Of a stretch of 35,686 nt of DNA, positions 19,913 through 29,505 are shown in pieces. A program made the translations under genes and the position numbers. The stretch spans positions 1-35,686 of the forward strand of contig CAIYWZ010000110.1 in assembly GCA_903930075.1 (NCBI GenBank), given 5' to 3'. The stretch's first letter is position 1. Each line of letters begins with the position of its first letter. This DNA is from an uncultured Alphaproteobacteria bacterium (lineage in GTDB: Bacteria; Pseudomonadota; Alphaproteobacteria; CAIYWZ01). The notes beneath the pieces are model-generated. The model was not told the DNA's origin and ran no database searches. It saw nothing but the letters and a program-made list of their open reading frames with translations.

Positions 19913-20290
19913 TTATTGAGCCTTACGTGTATTTGCGCGCATATCCGAAACGGCTTCTTTAAGAGGCGCAAGGTGATTTTTCATGACTTCCCAAATGCGC
20001 AGTTTATCCATACCATCAATATATTTATACTCATGCACCAAAATAGTGTTCACCCATAAAATCTCTTCCCACTGAATTTGGGGATATTTTTCTTTAAGCT
20101 CTGCAGGGAGTTTTTGAGTTGCTCCTGAGAGAATCTGCAAAGCATGGGCGCATGCATAGTAAGTCTTTTTATCATCGAAATAGTCTTGAAAAATAAAATC
20201 TTCAAAGGTTATTTTTTTTGTGAATTTGGCGATCAAATCAATCATCTCCAAAATGCAATCCATATACATTAAAGGTTCTTTCATGACCAA
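19913..20290 (-). CDS. HepT-like HEPN domain protein (DUF86 family)
   Basis: YMDCILEMIDLIAKFTKKITFEDFIFQDYFDDKKTYYACAHALQILSGA ... YPQIQWEEILWVNTILVHEYKYIDGMDKLRIWEVM. Matches HepT/DUF86 layout, with NTILVHEY at the RX4HXY site. Confidence 0.7.
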   Translation of the reverse strand: MVMKEPLMYMDCILEMIDLIAKFTKKITFEDFIFQDYFDDKKTYYACAHALQILSGATQKLPAELKEKYPQIQWEEILWVNTILVHEYKYIDGMDKLRIWEVMKNHLAPLKEAVSDMRANTRKAQ

Positions 20291-20360
20291 ATTTTACTCC
20301 TTATTTTGTTAAACCTTCTTTTATTATAGAAAATATTCAAGGATTGTCAATCATTTTGCA

Positions 20361-20473
20361 GCAATCTCATTTTAATTGTCATTGGGCCGTCTCGCCTAGC
20401 ACGCCACAGAGGAAATCCACAGTTTCCGCAAGAATGACGACCTGGAGAGAAATAATTTCGGTGAATCTCTTAC
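20361..20473. repeat. Decayed copy of the composite palindrome/MITE family (copy F)
   Basis: Reverse complement of the right end, GTAAGAGATTCACCGAAATTATTTCTCTCCAGGTCGTCATTC, resembles the copy D right end GTAACTATTCACCAAAGTTACGCATCTCCCAGGTCGTCATCC. The left end is uncertain. Confidence 0.5.
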
Positions 20474-20535
20474 ACAATTTTGTGTCTTTTATGTAACATC
20501 CTTGATGTAAATAGACAACAACCCTCGAAAGAAAC

Positions 20536-20568
20536 TTGACTCAAAACGAATTTTACCATAATGATAAT
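20536..20568 (+). promoter_or_regulatory. Candidate promoter and Fur-box-like half site upstream of the beta-barrel gene
   Basis: TTGACT (20536-20541), 15 bp, CATAAT (20557-20562). CATAATGATAAT (20557-20568) matches the first half of the classical GATAATGATAATCATTATC box except the first base. Confidence 0.3.
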
Positions 20569-20643
20569 TGTATTGAAGTAAAAGCATACCAATTTTGCTT
20601 TAAATATAAATTTAATTTAACATTAATGTAAGGATTATTAAAA

Positions 20644-21456
20644 ATGAAAAAAATCTCTTTAGCTATTATCGCTGCAACTCTTTTCGCAGCACCAGCAAAT
20701 GCTGAATCAAACTTCGACGGTTTTCGTGCAACAGTAAGCGTTTCCGGCAACACAGGCTTTGGTAGCCCAACTTTGACAGTTCCAGCAGATGTTTCCAAAG
20801 GTGCAGATACTGCTGTAGCAGTTCAAGCAGATGCAACTACTACTCCTCCAGTTGTTGGACACGGAGCAGTAGCAGGTGATACACTTGTTGCCCTTGGATA
20901 TAGCTTAGGCCCAGTTGCTTTGGAACTTGGTTATGCAAAAGTTCTTTCCAGCAACTTATTAGTCGGAGCTGCTGTTGTCATTGGTTATGATTTTTTGAGC
21001 ATTGACAGCTCAACAGGAACTAAAGTTGTTGTACCTACCGATCCAAGTAAGGCTGCCGTTCCAACTCAATTGGACAAAGATAACAAGTTCACAAGCGGAT
21101 TTTTTGGTGGCGTGAAGCTACAAGGCGGTATCGTTGTTGCTCCAAAAATCGCAGTTAGCGCAATTGTTGAAGGTACATACAAAAATTATACATTTGCTTA
21201 CCCAACTTCAAAGACAATCTATAGCGATTGGGTTATGGGCGGCGCAGCTGGAGCAAAAGTTGAATTTGCAGCAACTGATAGATTTATCATTGCGTTAGGT
21301 GCAAAGTATCAAATCGCTCCAACAGATATTACTTTCAAAAAAGATAATGCATCAAACACACCAAAAGATGCACTCGCTGCAGATCAAAAGTTATCTTTTG
21401 GCGGAAGCACTTGGATTGGTTTTGTTGAAGCAACTTTCCGTATTACAACAAACTAA
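20644..21456 (+). CDS. Outer-membrane beta-barrel protein 1
   Basis: 270 aa; signal peptide ending APANA; alternating barrel strands; C-terminal FVEATFRITTN. Confidence 0.75.
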   Translation: MKKISLAIIAATLFAAPANAESNFDGFRATVSVSGNTGFGSPTLTVPADVSKGADTAVAVQADATTTPPVVGHGAVAGDTLVALGYSLGPVALELGYAKVLSSNLLVGAAVVIGYDFLSIDSSTGTKVVVPTDPSKAAVPTQLDKDNKFTSGFFGGVKLQGGIVVAPKIAVSAIVEGTYKNYTFAYPTSKTIYSDWVMGGAAGAKVEFAATDRFIIALGAKYQIAPTDITFKKDNASNTPKDALAADQKLSFGGSTWIGFVEATFRITTN

Positions 21457-21483
21457 TTTTTCTAGTTTGGTCGTAATGACACT

Positions 21484-21534
21484 TTAAAAAAAGTCCCTGG
21501 GTTTTTATCTCCTTTAAAACTCGGGGCTTTTTCG
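21484..21534 (+). terminator. Intrinsic terminator between the two barrel genes
   Basis: AAAAAAGTCCCTGGGTTTTT ... AAAACTCGGGGCTTTTTCG: stem with T-rich tail. Confidence 0.75.
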
Positions 21535-21553
21535 TTTAAAAAAGGAATTCTAC

Positions 21554-22192
21554 ATGAAAAAGTCTCTTATTCTTTTAGCCTGCATTCTTACACTCTCTCC
21601 TTTTCAAGTCAACGCTGGTTTTGGCGGTTTTGGATTAACTCTTGGCACAAGTTACGACAGCAGTTTCTCTTCATCCACCCTCACCTCCCCCTTCCAAAAC
21701 TCTATTGACTTATCAAAAACCACATGGGGGAAGTCTTATGTGGATATCGGCTATACATACGTTCTCTCCACCGGCATTCCTCTTGTTCCCTCACTGTTTT
21801 TAGGCGGATCTGTGGTTGGCGGATGGAATTCTTTTAAGGTCGATGCCCAAAATCAACTCCAAGAATTCTCCGGCGGATTCTATGCTGGCTTAAAAGCCCA
21901 AGGCGGCATCATTTTTACACTCGCGGCTGTTAAAGTCATGGCAGAGATTGATACGCAAAGCTTTTCATACAAAACCCAAAATCAAACCGGGACAACCTTT
22001 GGCTATGGCGGATATTCCCTTGGCGTAGGCCTGGATTTCTCAGCCCCCCTGATCCCTGTGGTCTTAGGAATCGGCATGAATTTTAAATACCCGCCAAACT
22101 CTGTTACGTTTCAAACAAACGGCGTCAATCAAGATTTTGGCTTTAGTGGGAGCAGCTTTGAGGTCTTTGCGGAAATCGGGATAAGGCTGTAG
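21554..22192 (+). CDS. Outer-membrane beta-barrel protein 2 (paralogue of the preceding gene)
   Basis: 212 aa; signal peptide ending QVNA; shares FSGGFYAGLKAQGGI with FTSGFFGGVKLQGGI of barrel 1; C-terminal FEVFAEIGIRL. Confidence 0.75.
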   Translation: MKKSLILLACILTLSPFQVNAGFGGFGLTLGTSYDSSFSSSTLTSPFQNSIDLSKTTWGKSYVDIGYTYVLSTGIPLVPSLFLGGSVVGGWNSFKVDAQNQLQEFSGGFYAGLKAQGGIIFTLAAVKVMAEIDTQSFSYKTQNQTGTTFGYGGYSLGVGLDFSAPLIPVVLGIGMNFKYPPNSVTFQTNGVNQDFGFSGSSFEVFAEIGIRL

Positions 22193-22193
22193 A

Positions 22194-22360
22194 GAATCTC
22201 TTCAGAGGCAGATCTCCACACCGTCTTCCTGCGCGAAGTGCAGGATCCCCCTCAGGATAAAACACCGTCCTTACCGCATCGCCCTTAGTGCCTCTCTTGA
22301 TGGAGGTACTGCACAAGTGCAGCATGACGGATGAGGAGAGGACGACTGAAGAGAGATTTT
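22194..22360. repeat. Composite palindromic repeat, divergent subtype (copy G)
   Basis: Outer inverted repeat GAATCTCTTCAG (22194-22205) / CTGAAGAGAGATTT (from 22346). Internal arms GTCTTCCTGCGCGAAGTGCAGGATCC and GGAGGTACTGCACAAGTGCAGCATGAC, the latter with perfect CTGCAC-AA-GTGCAG (22309-22322). Confidence 0.65.
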
Positions 22361-22394
22361 GAATAACAACACACAACCAACAATAGGCAAAAAT

Positions 22395-22898
22395 ATGAAA
22401 CACACTCTTCTTCTTGCTCTTTTATTGAGCTTACCCTTAAACGGCGCATCCATCAATGGCTCTGGCAGTTTAAAAAATCAGATCATCAATCAAGATTTTA
22501 TCATTAATGGCGCCGGATCCATTGAAGATACAACCATTACGGGAAAACTAGACGTGAATGGGGCGGTATCGATCAAAGGTTCAAAATTAAATGATCTAAC
22601 TGTCAATGGGGCGTTTTCTGGGGAGTCTGTCATTATTTCAGGAAAAACCATTGTTCAGGGAGGGTTTTCTGCAAAAGGTTGTACTTTTCAAAATATAACC
22701 ATCACAGCAGAATCTGCAACTCTTGAAGACTGCACAGCCGAAGAAATCACCATCAAACCCATTCCAGAAAAAGATCAAATCATCGAAATAAAAGGAACTT
22801 CCAACATTCGGAAGGTTACTTTTGAGTCAAAACGTGGTATAATAAAAAAATCGCCGGAGTCAAGAATTGCTGAAACTTCCGGCATAAAAACAAAGTAA
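22395..22898 (+). CDS. Exported bactofilin-like / short beta-helix protein
   Basis: Signal peptide MKHTLLLALLLSLPLNGA, then repeated NGSGSL / NGAGSIEDTTITGKLDVNGAVSIKGSKLNDLTVNGAFSGESVIISGKTIVQGG motifs typical of right-handed beta-solenoids. Confidence 0.6.
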   Translation: MKHTLLLALLLSLPLNGASINGSGSLKNQIINQDFIINGAGSIEDTTITGKLDVNGAVSIKGSKLNDLTVNGAFSGESVIISGKTIVQGGFSAKGCTFQNITITAESATLEDCTAEEITIKPIPEKDQIIEIKGTSNIRKVTFESKRGIIKKSPESRIAETSGIKTK

Positions 22899-22918
22899 AC
22901 TTATAGGAAATTAAAGCA

Positions 22919-23656
22919 ATGGCAGGACATTCACAATTTAAAAACATTATGCATCGTAAAGGTGCACAAGATGCGAAACGGGCTAAAATTTTTACAAAAA
23001 TTATTCGTGAAATCACGGTATCTGTAAAAACAGGAAGCCCTGATGCGAACTCTAATCCAAGACTGCGCACAGCGCTGGCTGCAGCCAGGGAAGCGAATAT
23101 GCCCAAAGACAATATCGAACGGGCGATGAAAAAAGCCTTAGGCGGTGAAGACGGGGCAAACTATGAAGAAGTGCGTTATGAAGGCTTTGGCCCCGGGCGC
23201 ATTGCATTTATCGTCGAAGGCTTAACAGACAATCGTAACCGCACTGCTCCTGATGTTAGAGCGGCCTTTAGCAAAAGCGGAGGAGCTTTGGGAGAATCTG
23301 GAAGCGTAAGCTTTATGTTTGATCACGTTGGACTGATTTTATATCCAAAATCAGCAGCCCCAGATGATGCGATTTTTGAAGCAGCATTGGAGGCTGGCGC
23401 TGACAATGTGGAATCTTTTGAAGAAGGCCATGAAATTATAACATCTATCGAAGCCTTTGGCGCAGTGCGCGATGCCCTGACCCAAAAATTTGGTGACCCA
23501 CAACAGGGAAAAATTATTTGGAAACCTCAAAACGTCACCGTGCTTGACCATGACACAGCAAAAGCAGTCTTGAAATTCATGGATGTCTTGGAAGATCATG
23601 ATGATATTCAAAATATCTACGGAAATTATGAATTTCCAGAAGATTTTGAAGGCTAA
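22919..23656 (+). CDS. yebC: YebC/PmpR-family protein
   Basis: N-terminal [32 protein letters not shown]; upstream of ruvC. Confidence 0.97.
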   Translation: MAGHSQFKNIMHRKGAQDAKRAKIFTKIIREITVSVKTGSPDANSNPRLRTALAAAREANMPKDNIERAMKKALGGEDGANYEEVRYEGFGPGRIAFIVEGLTDNRNRTAPDVRAAFSKSGGALGESGSVSFMFDHVGLILYPKSAAPDDAIFEAALEAGADNVESFEEGHEIITSIEAFGAVRDALTQKFGDPQQGKIIWKPQNVTVLDHDTAKAVLKFMDVLEDHDDIQNIYGNYEFPEDFEG

Positions 23657-23659
23657 AAG

Positions 23660-24163
23660 ATGCAAACCCCCATCAAAATTTTAGGGATCGATCCAGGTCT
23701 GCGCAAAACAGGGTGGGGTGTGATTGAAGTCAGGGGGAATTCGACCAAAGCCTTGGGGTTTGGCGTTATTCCTTCTGATGCAGAAGATGAGCTAGGTATC
23801 AGACTCAATGCATTATTTCAAGGAATTTGCGGCGTTATTGAGCAGTTTCATCCAGGTGAAGCCGCCGTTGAGGAAACTTTTGTGAATAAAAATCCAGGCT
23901 CCACACTTAAACTCGGGATGGCCAGAGGCGTTGCCATGCTCGCGCCCGCCTTTAAAGGCTTACCCGTTTTTGAATATGGCGCAAATAAAGTGAAAAAATC
24001 AGTTGTGGGCGTTGGGCACGCTTCCAAAGATCAGGTGATTATGATGGTCTCAAGACTCCTTCCAGCACTGGGCCCCATCACATCTGACGCCGCGGATGCT
24101 TTAGCCGTAGCCCTAACCCATTCTCACTACCGAAATTTTGAAAAACTAAAGGCCATATCATGA
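23660..24163 (+). CDS. ruvC: Holliday junction endonuclease RuvC
   Basis: ILGIDPGLRKTGWGVIE; VEETFVNKNPGSTLKLGMARG; DAADALAVALTH. Confidence 0.97.
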   Translation: MQTPIKILGIDPGLRKTGWGVIEVRGNSTKALGFGVIPSDAEDELGIRLNALFQGICGVIEQFHPGEAAVEETFVNKNPGSTLKLGMARGVAMLAPAFKGLPVFEYGANKVKKSVVGVGHASKDQVIMMVSRLLPALGPITSDAADALAVALTHSHYRNFEKLKAIS

Positions 24164-24744
24164 TTGGAAAACTCAAAGGAATGATTGATACTTTGTTAGA
24201 AGATCACGTTATATTAGATGTTCAAGGTGTGGGATATTTGGTTGCCTGTTCAGGGCGCCTACTTTCAAAATCATCCCCTTCCCAGCCGCTTTCCCTATGG
24301 ATTGAAACTATTTTTTCCCAGGAAAATTTACGGCTTTTCGGATTTGAAACGTTAGAAGAAAAAGAATGGTTTAAAAGGCTGCAGCTCGTTCAAGGCGTGG
24401 GCGCAAAAGCCGCTTTAAATATTCTTTCGGCCTTAAGCATTCCAGAACTGGAAAATGCCCTGGCCACAGGAGATCAAACTGCCATCCGCAGGGCCGAAGG
24501 CGTGGGGCCCAAACTTGCCACCAGAATCGTCACAGAGCTCAAGGATAAGGGATCTTTAAATAATACACTTACTCCTTCAATCCCTGACGATGACGCCATC
24601 CTTGCCCTTGTCAACTTAGGCTATAAAAGAGGGGAAGCCATTGATGCTTTGAAAAAAGTCAGGAAAGACCAAGGCGATCAAGCATCACTCAATACCCTCC
24701 TTCCAGCCGCCCTGCAACTTTTATCTAAAGGTTCATCATTATGA
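24160..24744 (+). CDS. ruvA: Holliday junction branch migration protein RuvA
   Basis: [28 protein letters not shown]; HhH motifs [16 protein letters not shown] and [17 protein letters not shown]. Confidence 0.97.
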   Translation: MIGKLKGMIDTLLEDHVILDVQGVGYLVACSGRLLSKSSPSQPLSLWIETIFSQENLRLFGFETLEEKEWFKRLQLVQGVGAKAALNILSALSIPELENALATGDQTAIRRAEGVGPKLATRIVTELKDKGSLNNTLTPSIPDDDAILALVNLGYKRGEAIDALKKVRKDQGDQASLNTLLPAALQLLSKGSSL

Positions 24745-25733
24745 GCGAAGAACGCTTAATCAGCCCCCTGGAACAGGAACTTGACCAAGAAGAAGCAAAT
24801 TTGCGCCCTCAATATTTAAGCGAATTTACAGGGCAACGGATCTTAAAAGAAAACCTCCACATTTTTATTACAGCTGCTAAAGAACGAGGGAACGCCTTAG
24901 ATCATATCCTCTTCCACGGCCCTCCAGGGCTTGGAAAAACAACGCTTTCACAGGTTGTTGCCCGGGAACTTGGGGTCGGGTTTCGCTCAACCTCAGGCCC
25001 CGTTATTGGAAAACCCGGGGATTTAGCCGCAGTGCTGACAAACTTACAACCCAAAGATGTATTGTTTATCGACGAAATTCATCGCCTAAGCCCAATTGTG
25101 GAAGAAATCTTATATCCAGCCATGGAAGATTTTCAATTAGACCTTATGATCGGAGAAGGCCCCGCGGCAAGGTCCATCAAAATCGACCTTCCACAGTTCA
25201 CGCTCATTGGCGCAACCACGCGTTCAGGTCTTTTAACCACGCCTTTACGTGACCGTTTCGGGATCCCCTTACGCCTTGAATTTTATGAAATTGATGAACT
25301 CAAAAAAATCATCACCCGCCTTGCAACAATTTTAGGCGCCCAAATCGAACCCGATGGAGCCCTGGAAATCGCATCCAGATCAAGGGGAACCCCCCGTATT
25401 GCAGGGCGTATCTTAAGACGCGTATGGGATTTTGCCTACGTCGAATCCAAAGGCATCATCACAAAAAAAGTTGCCGATAAAGCGCTCAGGCGCCTTGGCA
25501 TCGACGATTTAGGCCTAGATGACATGGATAGAAAATATCTCAAAGCCATCGCCGAATTCTATAATGGTGGCCCAGTGGGCCTTGAAACCCTAGCTGCCGT
25601 TCTTTCCGAACAGAAAGACACAGTCGAAGAAGTCATTGAGCCCTATTTAATGCAAATCGGCTTCATCCAAAGAACCCCAAGGGGGCGGATTGTCACAGAA
25701 CAAGTTTATGAATATTTAGGAGTTAACAAATGA
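24741..25733 (+). CDS. ruvB: Holliday junction branch migration helicase RuvB
   Basis: Walker [56 protein letters not shown]. Confidence 0.98.
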   Translation: MSEERLISPLEQELDQEEANLRPQYLSEFTGQRILKENLHIFITAAKERGNALDHILFHGPPGLGKTTLSQVVARELGVGFRSTSGPVIGKPGDLAAVLTNLQPKDVLFIDEIHRLSPIVEEILYPAMEDFQLDLMIGEGPAARSIKIDLPQFTLIGATTRSGLLTTPLRDRFGIPLRLEFYEIDELKKIITRLATILGAQIEPDGALEIASRSRGTPRIAGRILRRVWDFAYVESKGIITKKVADKALRRLGIDDLGLDDMDRKYLKAIAEFYNGGPVGLETLAAVLSEQKDTVEEVIEPYLMQIGFIQRTPRGRIVTEQVYEYLGVNK

Positions 25734-26632
25734 AATACTTGATCCATTTTACCATTTTACTATCCTCTTTTACCCTTTTGGCAGAACCCAAAGTTGTCGT
25801 GACCATTAAGCCTTTATACAGCATCGCCGCCCAGCTTACAAAAGGGGTTTCGACGCCTGATCTGTTGATGAAAGAGAAAGTTTCTCCCCACCACTTCCAT
25901 CTCCTCCCCTCCCATATAAAAACCTTAAAAACAGCCGATATTGTGCTGTGGGTTGGCCCTGAAATGGAAACAGAGCTGAGCAAAACAATAGGCGAGCTCG
26001 ATGAAACAAAGATTATAACTGCGATGACATTAGAAAATGTAAAGCTGTTAGAAACAAGAGGCTCCTCCTGTGGATGCCAACATCATGAGCATCACCATGA
26101 TGATGATCACGACCACGAAAAAACCTTTGATCCTCACATTTGGACAAACCCTGACAACACACTGGCCATTGCTGGAGCCTTAAAGAATCATCTCATACAA
26201 CTTGATGAAAAAAATAAAGCAATTTATGAGGCGAATTACACAGATTTTAGCGCCAAGATTTTTGGATTAAAAAATAAAATCAAAGATATGCTCAAAAAAT
26301 CACAGACCAAATTTTTTATCTTTCACGACGCTCTCCAATATTTAGAAGATTATGCGGGGCTTAAATCAGAGATCGTCCAAGGAAACCATGACACGGGATT
26401 TTCTTTGAAGGAAATTATAAACCTTAAAAAAATGCTCGAAAAGTCACCTCAAAAATGCATCCTCACCGACGAAGAATTGCCCGCAAGCAAAATTACAGAA
26501 ATGCTTGGGAATATCCCTGATTTAAAAATTAAAGAAATCTCCCCAGAGGGTATTTACACAGACGTTGGTGAAGATACATACTTTGAGATGATGGATGATT
26601 TGATTGTTAAAATTAACGCGTGCATCAACTAA
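25730..26632 (+). CDS. znuA: Zinc ABC-transporter substrate-binding protein (ZnuA-like)
   Basis: Signal peptide; [17 protein letters not shown]; His/Asp-rich loop [39 protein letters not shown]. Start overlaps the ruvB stop (ATGA). Confidence 0.9.
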   Translation: MKYLIHFTILLSSFTLLAEPKVVVTIKPLYSIAAQLTKGVSTPDLLMKEKVSPHHFHLLPSHIKTLKTADIVLWVGPEMETELSKTIGELDETKIITAMTLENVKLLETRGSSCGCQHHEHHHDDDHDHEKTFDPHIWTNPDNTLAIAGALKNHLIQLDEKNKAIYEANYTDFSAKIFGLKNKIKDMLKKSQTKFFIFHDALQYLEDYAGLKSEIVQGNHDTGFSLKEIINLKKMLEKSPQKCILTDEELPASKITEMLGNIPDLKIKEISPEGIYTDVGEDTYFEMMDDLIVKINACIN

Positions 26633-26634
26633 AT

Positions 26635-27321
26635 TCATTTTTGAAATGACGTTAAAAGATCGTCCATCGTGTAAAATCCGGTCTTCTCTTTCAAGTTCAT
26701 CAAAAAAGACGCCGCTTTTAAGGCACCACTGGCATAAACTTTTGGGTTCCAATTGTGACATTTAAGCTCAAACATATCCGTTTCACTGATGAAAGAGACC
26801 GTATGCGCGCTATATCCCATCCCACCACGGTTCACAGAAATGCCAATATCATTTGAGGTTCTGCGTGGGTTTTCTTGATAATCTTTTGTGTTTGTCCACC
26901 CTAAATCTAGGTCCTGCAAATACCTGGCTATCATTAATGCAGTGCCAGAAGGGGCATCTTTTTTAAGACCATGGTGAAGTTCATGGATCTCTGGAACATG
27001 GGTTTTGTGGAGCATTTCTGCTGTGCTTTTGAGGGCATGCTTTAGAGCTGCAATGCCAAGACTCGTGTTTGGGGAATAAAAAACTTTTTGAATTTTAGAA
27101 AACTCTAAAATCATTTTCATGTCATCATCGCTTAAATCTGTTGTTCCAATCACCAGAGGTTTTTGAAATTGAAGATGATTTTTTAAACAGGATGCATGTG
27201 TAAAATCAATTCCCACATCCATTTCTTCATGGACCAAAGAAAAGCCTTCCTGGATCATCACTTCGTCACGAATTAAGGCCGACATCCGTCCTTTATCGCC
27301 AAATACTTTTACACGTATCAT
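26635..27321 (-). CDS. dapB: 4-hydroxy-tetrahydrodipicolinate reductase
   Basis: VKVFGDKGRMSALI; VGIDFTHAS; VIGTTDLSDDD; EIHELHHGLKKDAPSGTALMIA; DIGISVNRGGMGYSAHTVSFISETDMFELKCHN. Confidence 0.92.
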   Translation of the reverse strand: MIRVKVFGDKGRMSALIRDEVMIQEGFSLVHEEMDVGIDFTHASCLKNHLQFQKPLVIGTTDLSDDDMKMILEFSKIQKVFYSPNTSLGIAALKHALKSTAEMLHKTHVPEIHELHHGLKKDAPSGTALMIARYLQDLDLGWTNTKDYQENPRRTSNDIGISVNRGGMGYSAHTVSFISETDMFELKCHNWNPKVYASGALKAASFLMNLKEKTGFYTMDDLLTSFQK

Positions 27322-27349
27322 ACTGTCACCTTTAAATTAAGAATGGGGA

Positions 27350-27385
27350 AATTTAAAGGAGGATGTACAAAACACCCCCCTTTAT
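27350..27385 (-). terminator. Possible terminator downstream of hppA
   Basis: Minus strand AAAGGGGGG...CCTCCTTTAAATTT imperfect hairpin just after the stop. Confidence 0.35.
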
Positions 27386-27389
27386 GATT

Positions 27390-29465
27390 TTAAGAGAATT
27401 TTGCAATCACTGCCATTAAAAGCAATGCTACAATGTTGATAATTTTGATCATTGGGTTAACTGCAGGACCTGCTGTATCCTTGTAAGGATCACCCACAGT
27501 ATCGCCGGTAATTGCGGCTTTATGAGCATCTGAGCCTTTGCCTCCAAAATGACCATCTTCGATGTATTTCTTCGCATTATCCCATGCGCCGCCACCTGAT
27601 GTCATGGAGATCGCCACAAATAATCCTGTGATAATTGTCCCCATGAGCATTGCACCTAAACAAATAAATGCGGGCCCTTGACCTTCGATGAAATTCACAA
27701 CGAAATACAAAACGACAGGCGCCAAGACAGGCAAAAGAGATGGAACAATCATTTCTTGAATCGCTGTTTTGGTTAAAATATCCACAGCCGTTCCATATTC
27801 AGGAAGAGCTGTACCTTCCATAATACCTGGTATTTCTTTGAACTGACGACGAACCTCAACCACAACAGCGCCTCCTGCTCTTCCAACGGCCATCATTGCC
27901 ATGGATGCAAAGCAAAAAGGAAGCATGCCGCCGATCAAAAGCCCGATCACAACATATGGATCCTGGAGAACGAAATTCACACCCAAATCTGGAAAGTAAT
28001 GTTCCAAATCATGCGTGTAAGTGACGAAAAGAACCAAAGCCGCCAAAGCCGCAGATCCAATAGCATACCCTTTTGTCACAGCTTTTGTTGTATTTCCAAC
28101 GGCATCTAATGCATCCGTGACAACACGTACTTCTTGAGGTAAATCCGCCATTTCTGCAATTCCCCCGGCATTATCTGTCACAGGACCATAAGCATCAAGC
28201 GCAACGATCATTCCAGCCAATGCAAGCATTGAAGTTGCCGCAATTGCAATACCAAAAATCCCTGCATTTTTATAGGCTACAAAAATGCCTGCACAGATCA
28301 CAAATACTGGCAAAACTGTTGCTTCCATAGATACCGCAAGACCTTGGATAATGTTGGTGGCATGACCTGTGGTTGAAGACTCGGCAATGCTACGAACTGG
28401 CCTGTAGGCAGTGGATGTATAATACTCCGTAATCCACATCAATCCGCCAGTGACCAAAAGGCCGCTCAGCGCGCAATAAATCAAATTATTCGCATCAAAA
28501 CTCAAGATACCTACTGTTAATGTTTGATCTTTAATCATAATATGCGTTGCCGCAGCAATCAGCACCGCAGAAACAAGCGATGATGCGATAAAGCCTTTAT
28601 AAAGTGCAGGCATAATTTTGCGACTTGACCCCAAACGGACAAAAAATGTTCCAATAATCGACCCAATAATCGACACACTTGCAATCACCAAAGGATACAG
28701 CATCATAAATTCCTGACCTTGGAAGTAAAGCGCTGCCAAAACCATGGTTGCAACAATTGTCACCGTGTAGGTTTCAAAAAGATCAGCTGCCATTCCAGCA
28801 CAATCTCCAACGTTGTCACCAACGTTATCGGCAATAACAGCTGGATTTCGAGGATCATCTTCAGGAATTCCCGCTTCAATTTTACCCACAAGATCAGCAC
28901 CAACATCTGCGCCTTTTGTGAAAATTCCACCGCCTAAACGGGCAAAAATAGAAATCAAAGAGGCCCCAAAGCTTAATGCAACAAGTCCTTCCATAAGAGG
29001 GCGACCGGTTACATTGAATTGAAACAACAAAAGATAATAAAAAACAATTCCTAAAAGACCAAGACCTACAACAAGCATCCCTGTAATAGCGCCTGATTTA
29101 AACGCAATTTCCAAGGCAGGGCTGAGTCCTTTGCGCGCTGCTTCTGCAGTTCTGACATTCGCGCGCACAGAAACGATCATCCCAATATAGCCCGCAGCTC
29201 CCGAAAGAAGAGCTCCTAGAACGAAGCCTAAAGCGACCCATCCTTCTAAAACGAACCATAAAACAATCGTCACACCAATGCCGACAATACTAATTGCTTT
29301 ATATTGACGATTTAAATAAGCCATCGCCCCTTCTTGAATCGCCGCAGAAATTTTTTGCATTTTTTCTGTGCCCGCATCCGCGCTCATCACAGAACGCCCT
29401 GCATAGAATCCATAGCCTAAGGCTAAAAGACCACATAAGATAATGAACCCATACGTAAGTTCCAT
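27390..29465 (-). CDS. hppA: Membrane-bound proton-translocating pyrophosphatase (H+-PPase)
   Basis: [94 protein letters not shown]. Confidence 0.98.
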   Translation of the reverse strand: MELTYGFIILCGLLALGYGFYAGRSVMSADAGTEKMQKISAAIQEGAMAYLNRQYKAISIVGIGVTIVLWFVLEGWVALGFVLGALLSGAAGYIGMIVSVRANVRTAEAARKGLSPALEIAFKSGAITGMLVVGLGLLGIVFYYLLLFQFNVTGRPLMEGLVALSFGASLISIFARLGGGIFTKGADVGADLVGKIEAGIPEDDPRNPAVIADNVGDNVGDCAGMAADLFETYTVTIVATMVLAALYFQGQEFMMLYPLVIASVSIIGSIIGTFFVRLGSSRKIMPALYKGFIASSLVSAVLIAAATHIMIKDQTLTVGILSFDANNLIYCALSGLLVTGGLMWITEYYTSTAYRPVRSIAESSTTGHATNIIQGLAVSMEATVLPVFVICAGIFVAYKNAGIFGIAIAATSMLALAGMIVALDAYGPVTDNAGGIAEMADLPQEVRVVTDALDAVGNTTKAVTKGYAIGSAALAALVLFVTYTHDLEHYFPDLGVNFVLQDPYVVIGLLIGGMLPFCFASMAMMAVGRAGGAVVVEVRRQFKEIPGIMEGTALPEYGTAVDILTKTAIQEMIVPSLLPVLAPVVLYFVVNFIEGQGPAFICLGAMLMGTIITGLFVAISMTSGGGAWDNAKKYIEDGHFGGKGSDAHKAAITGDTVGDPYKDTAGPAVNPMIKIINIVALLLMAVIAKFS

Positions 29466-29505
29466 TTGTTTCTCCTAAAAATTATATTAATATTTAAAAA
29501 TTATT

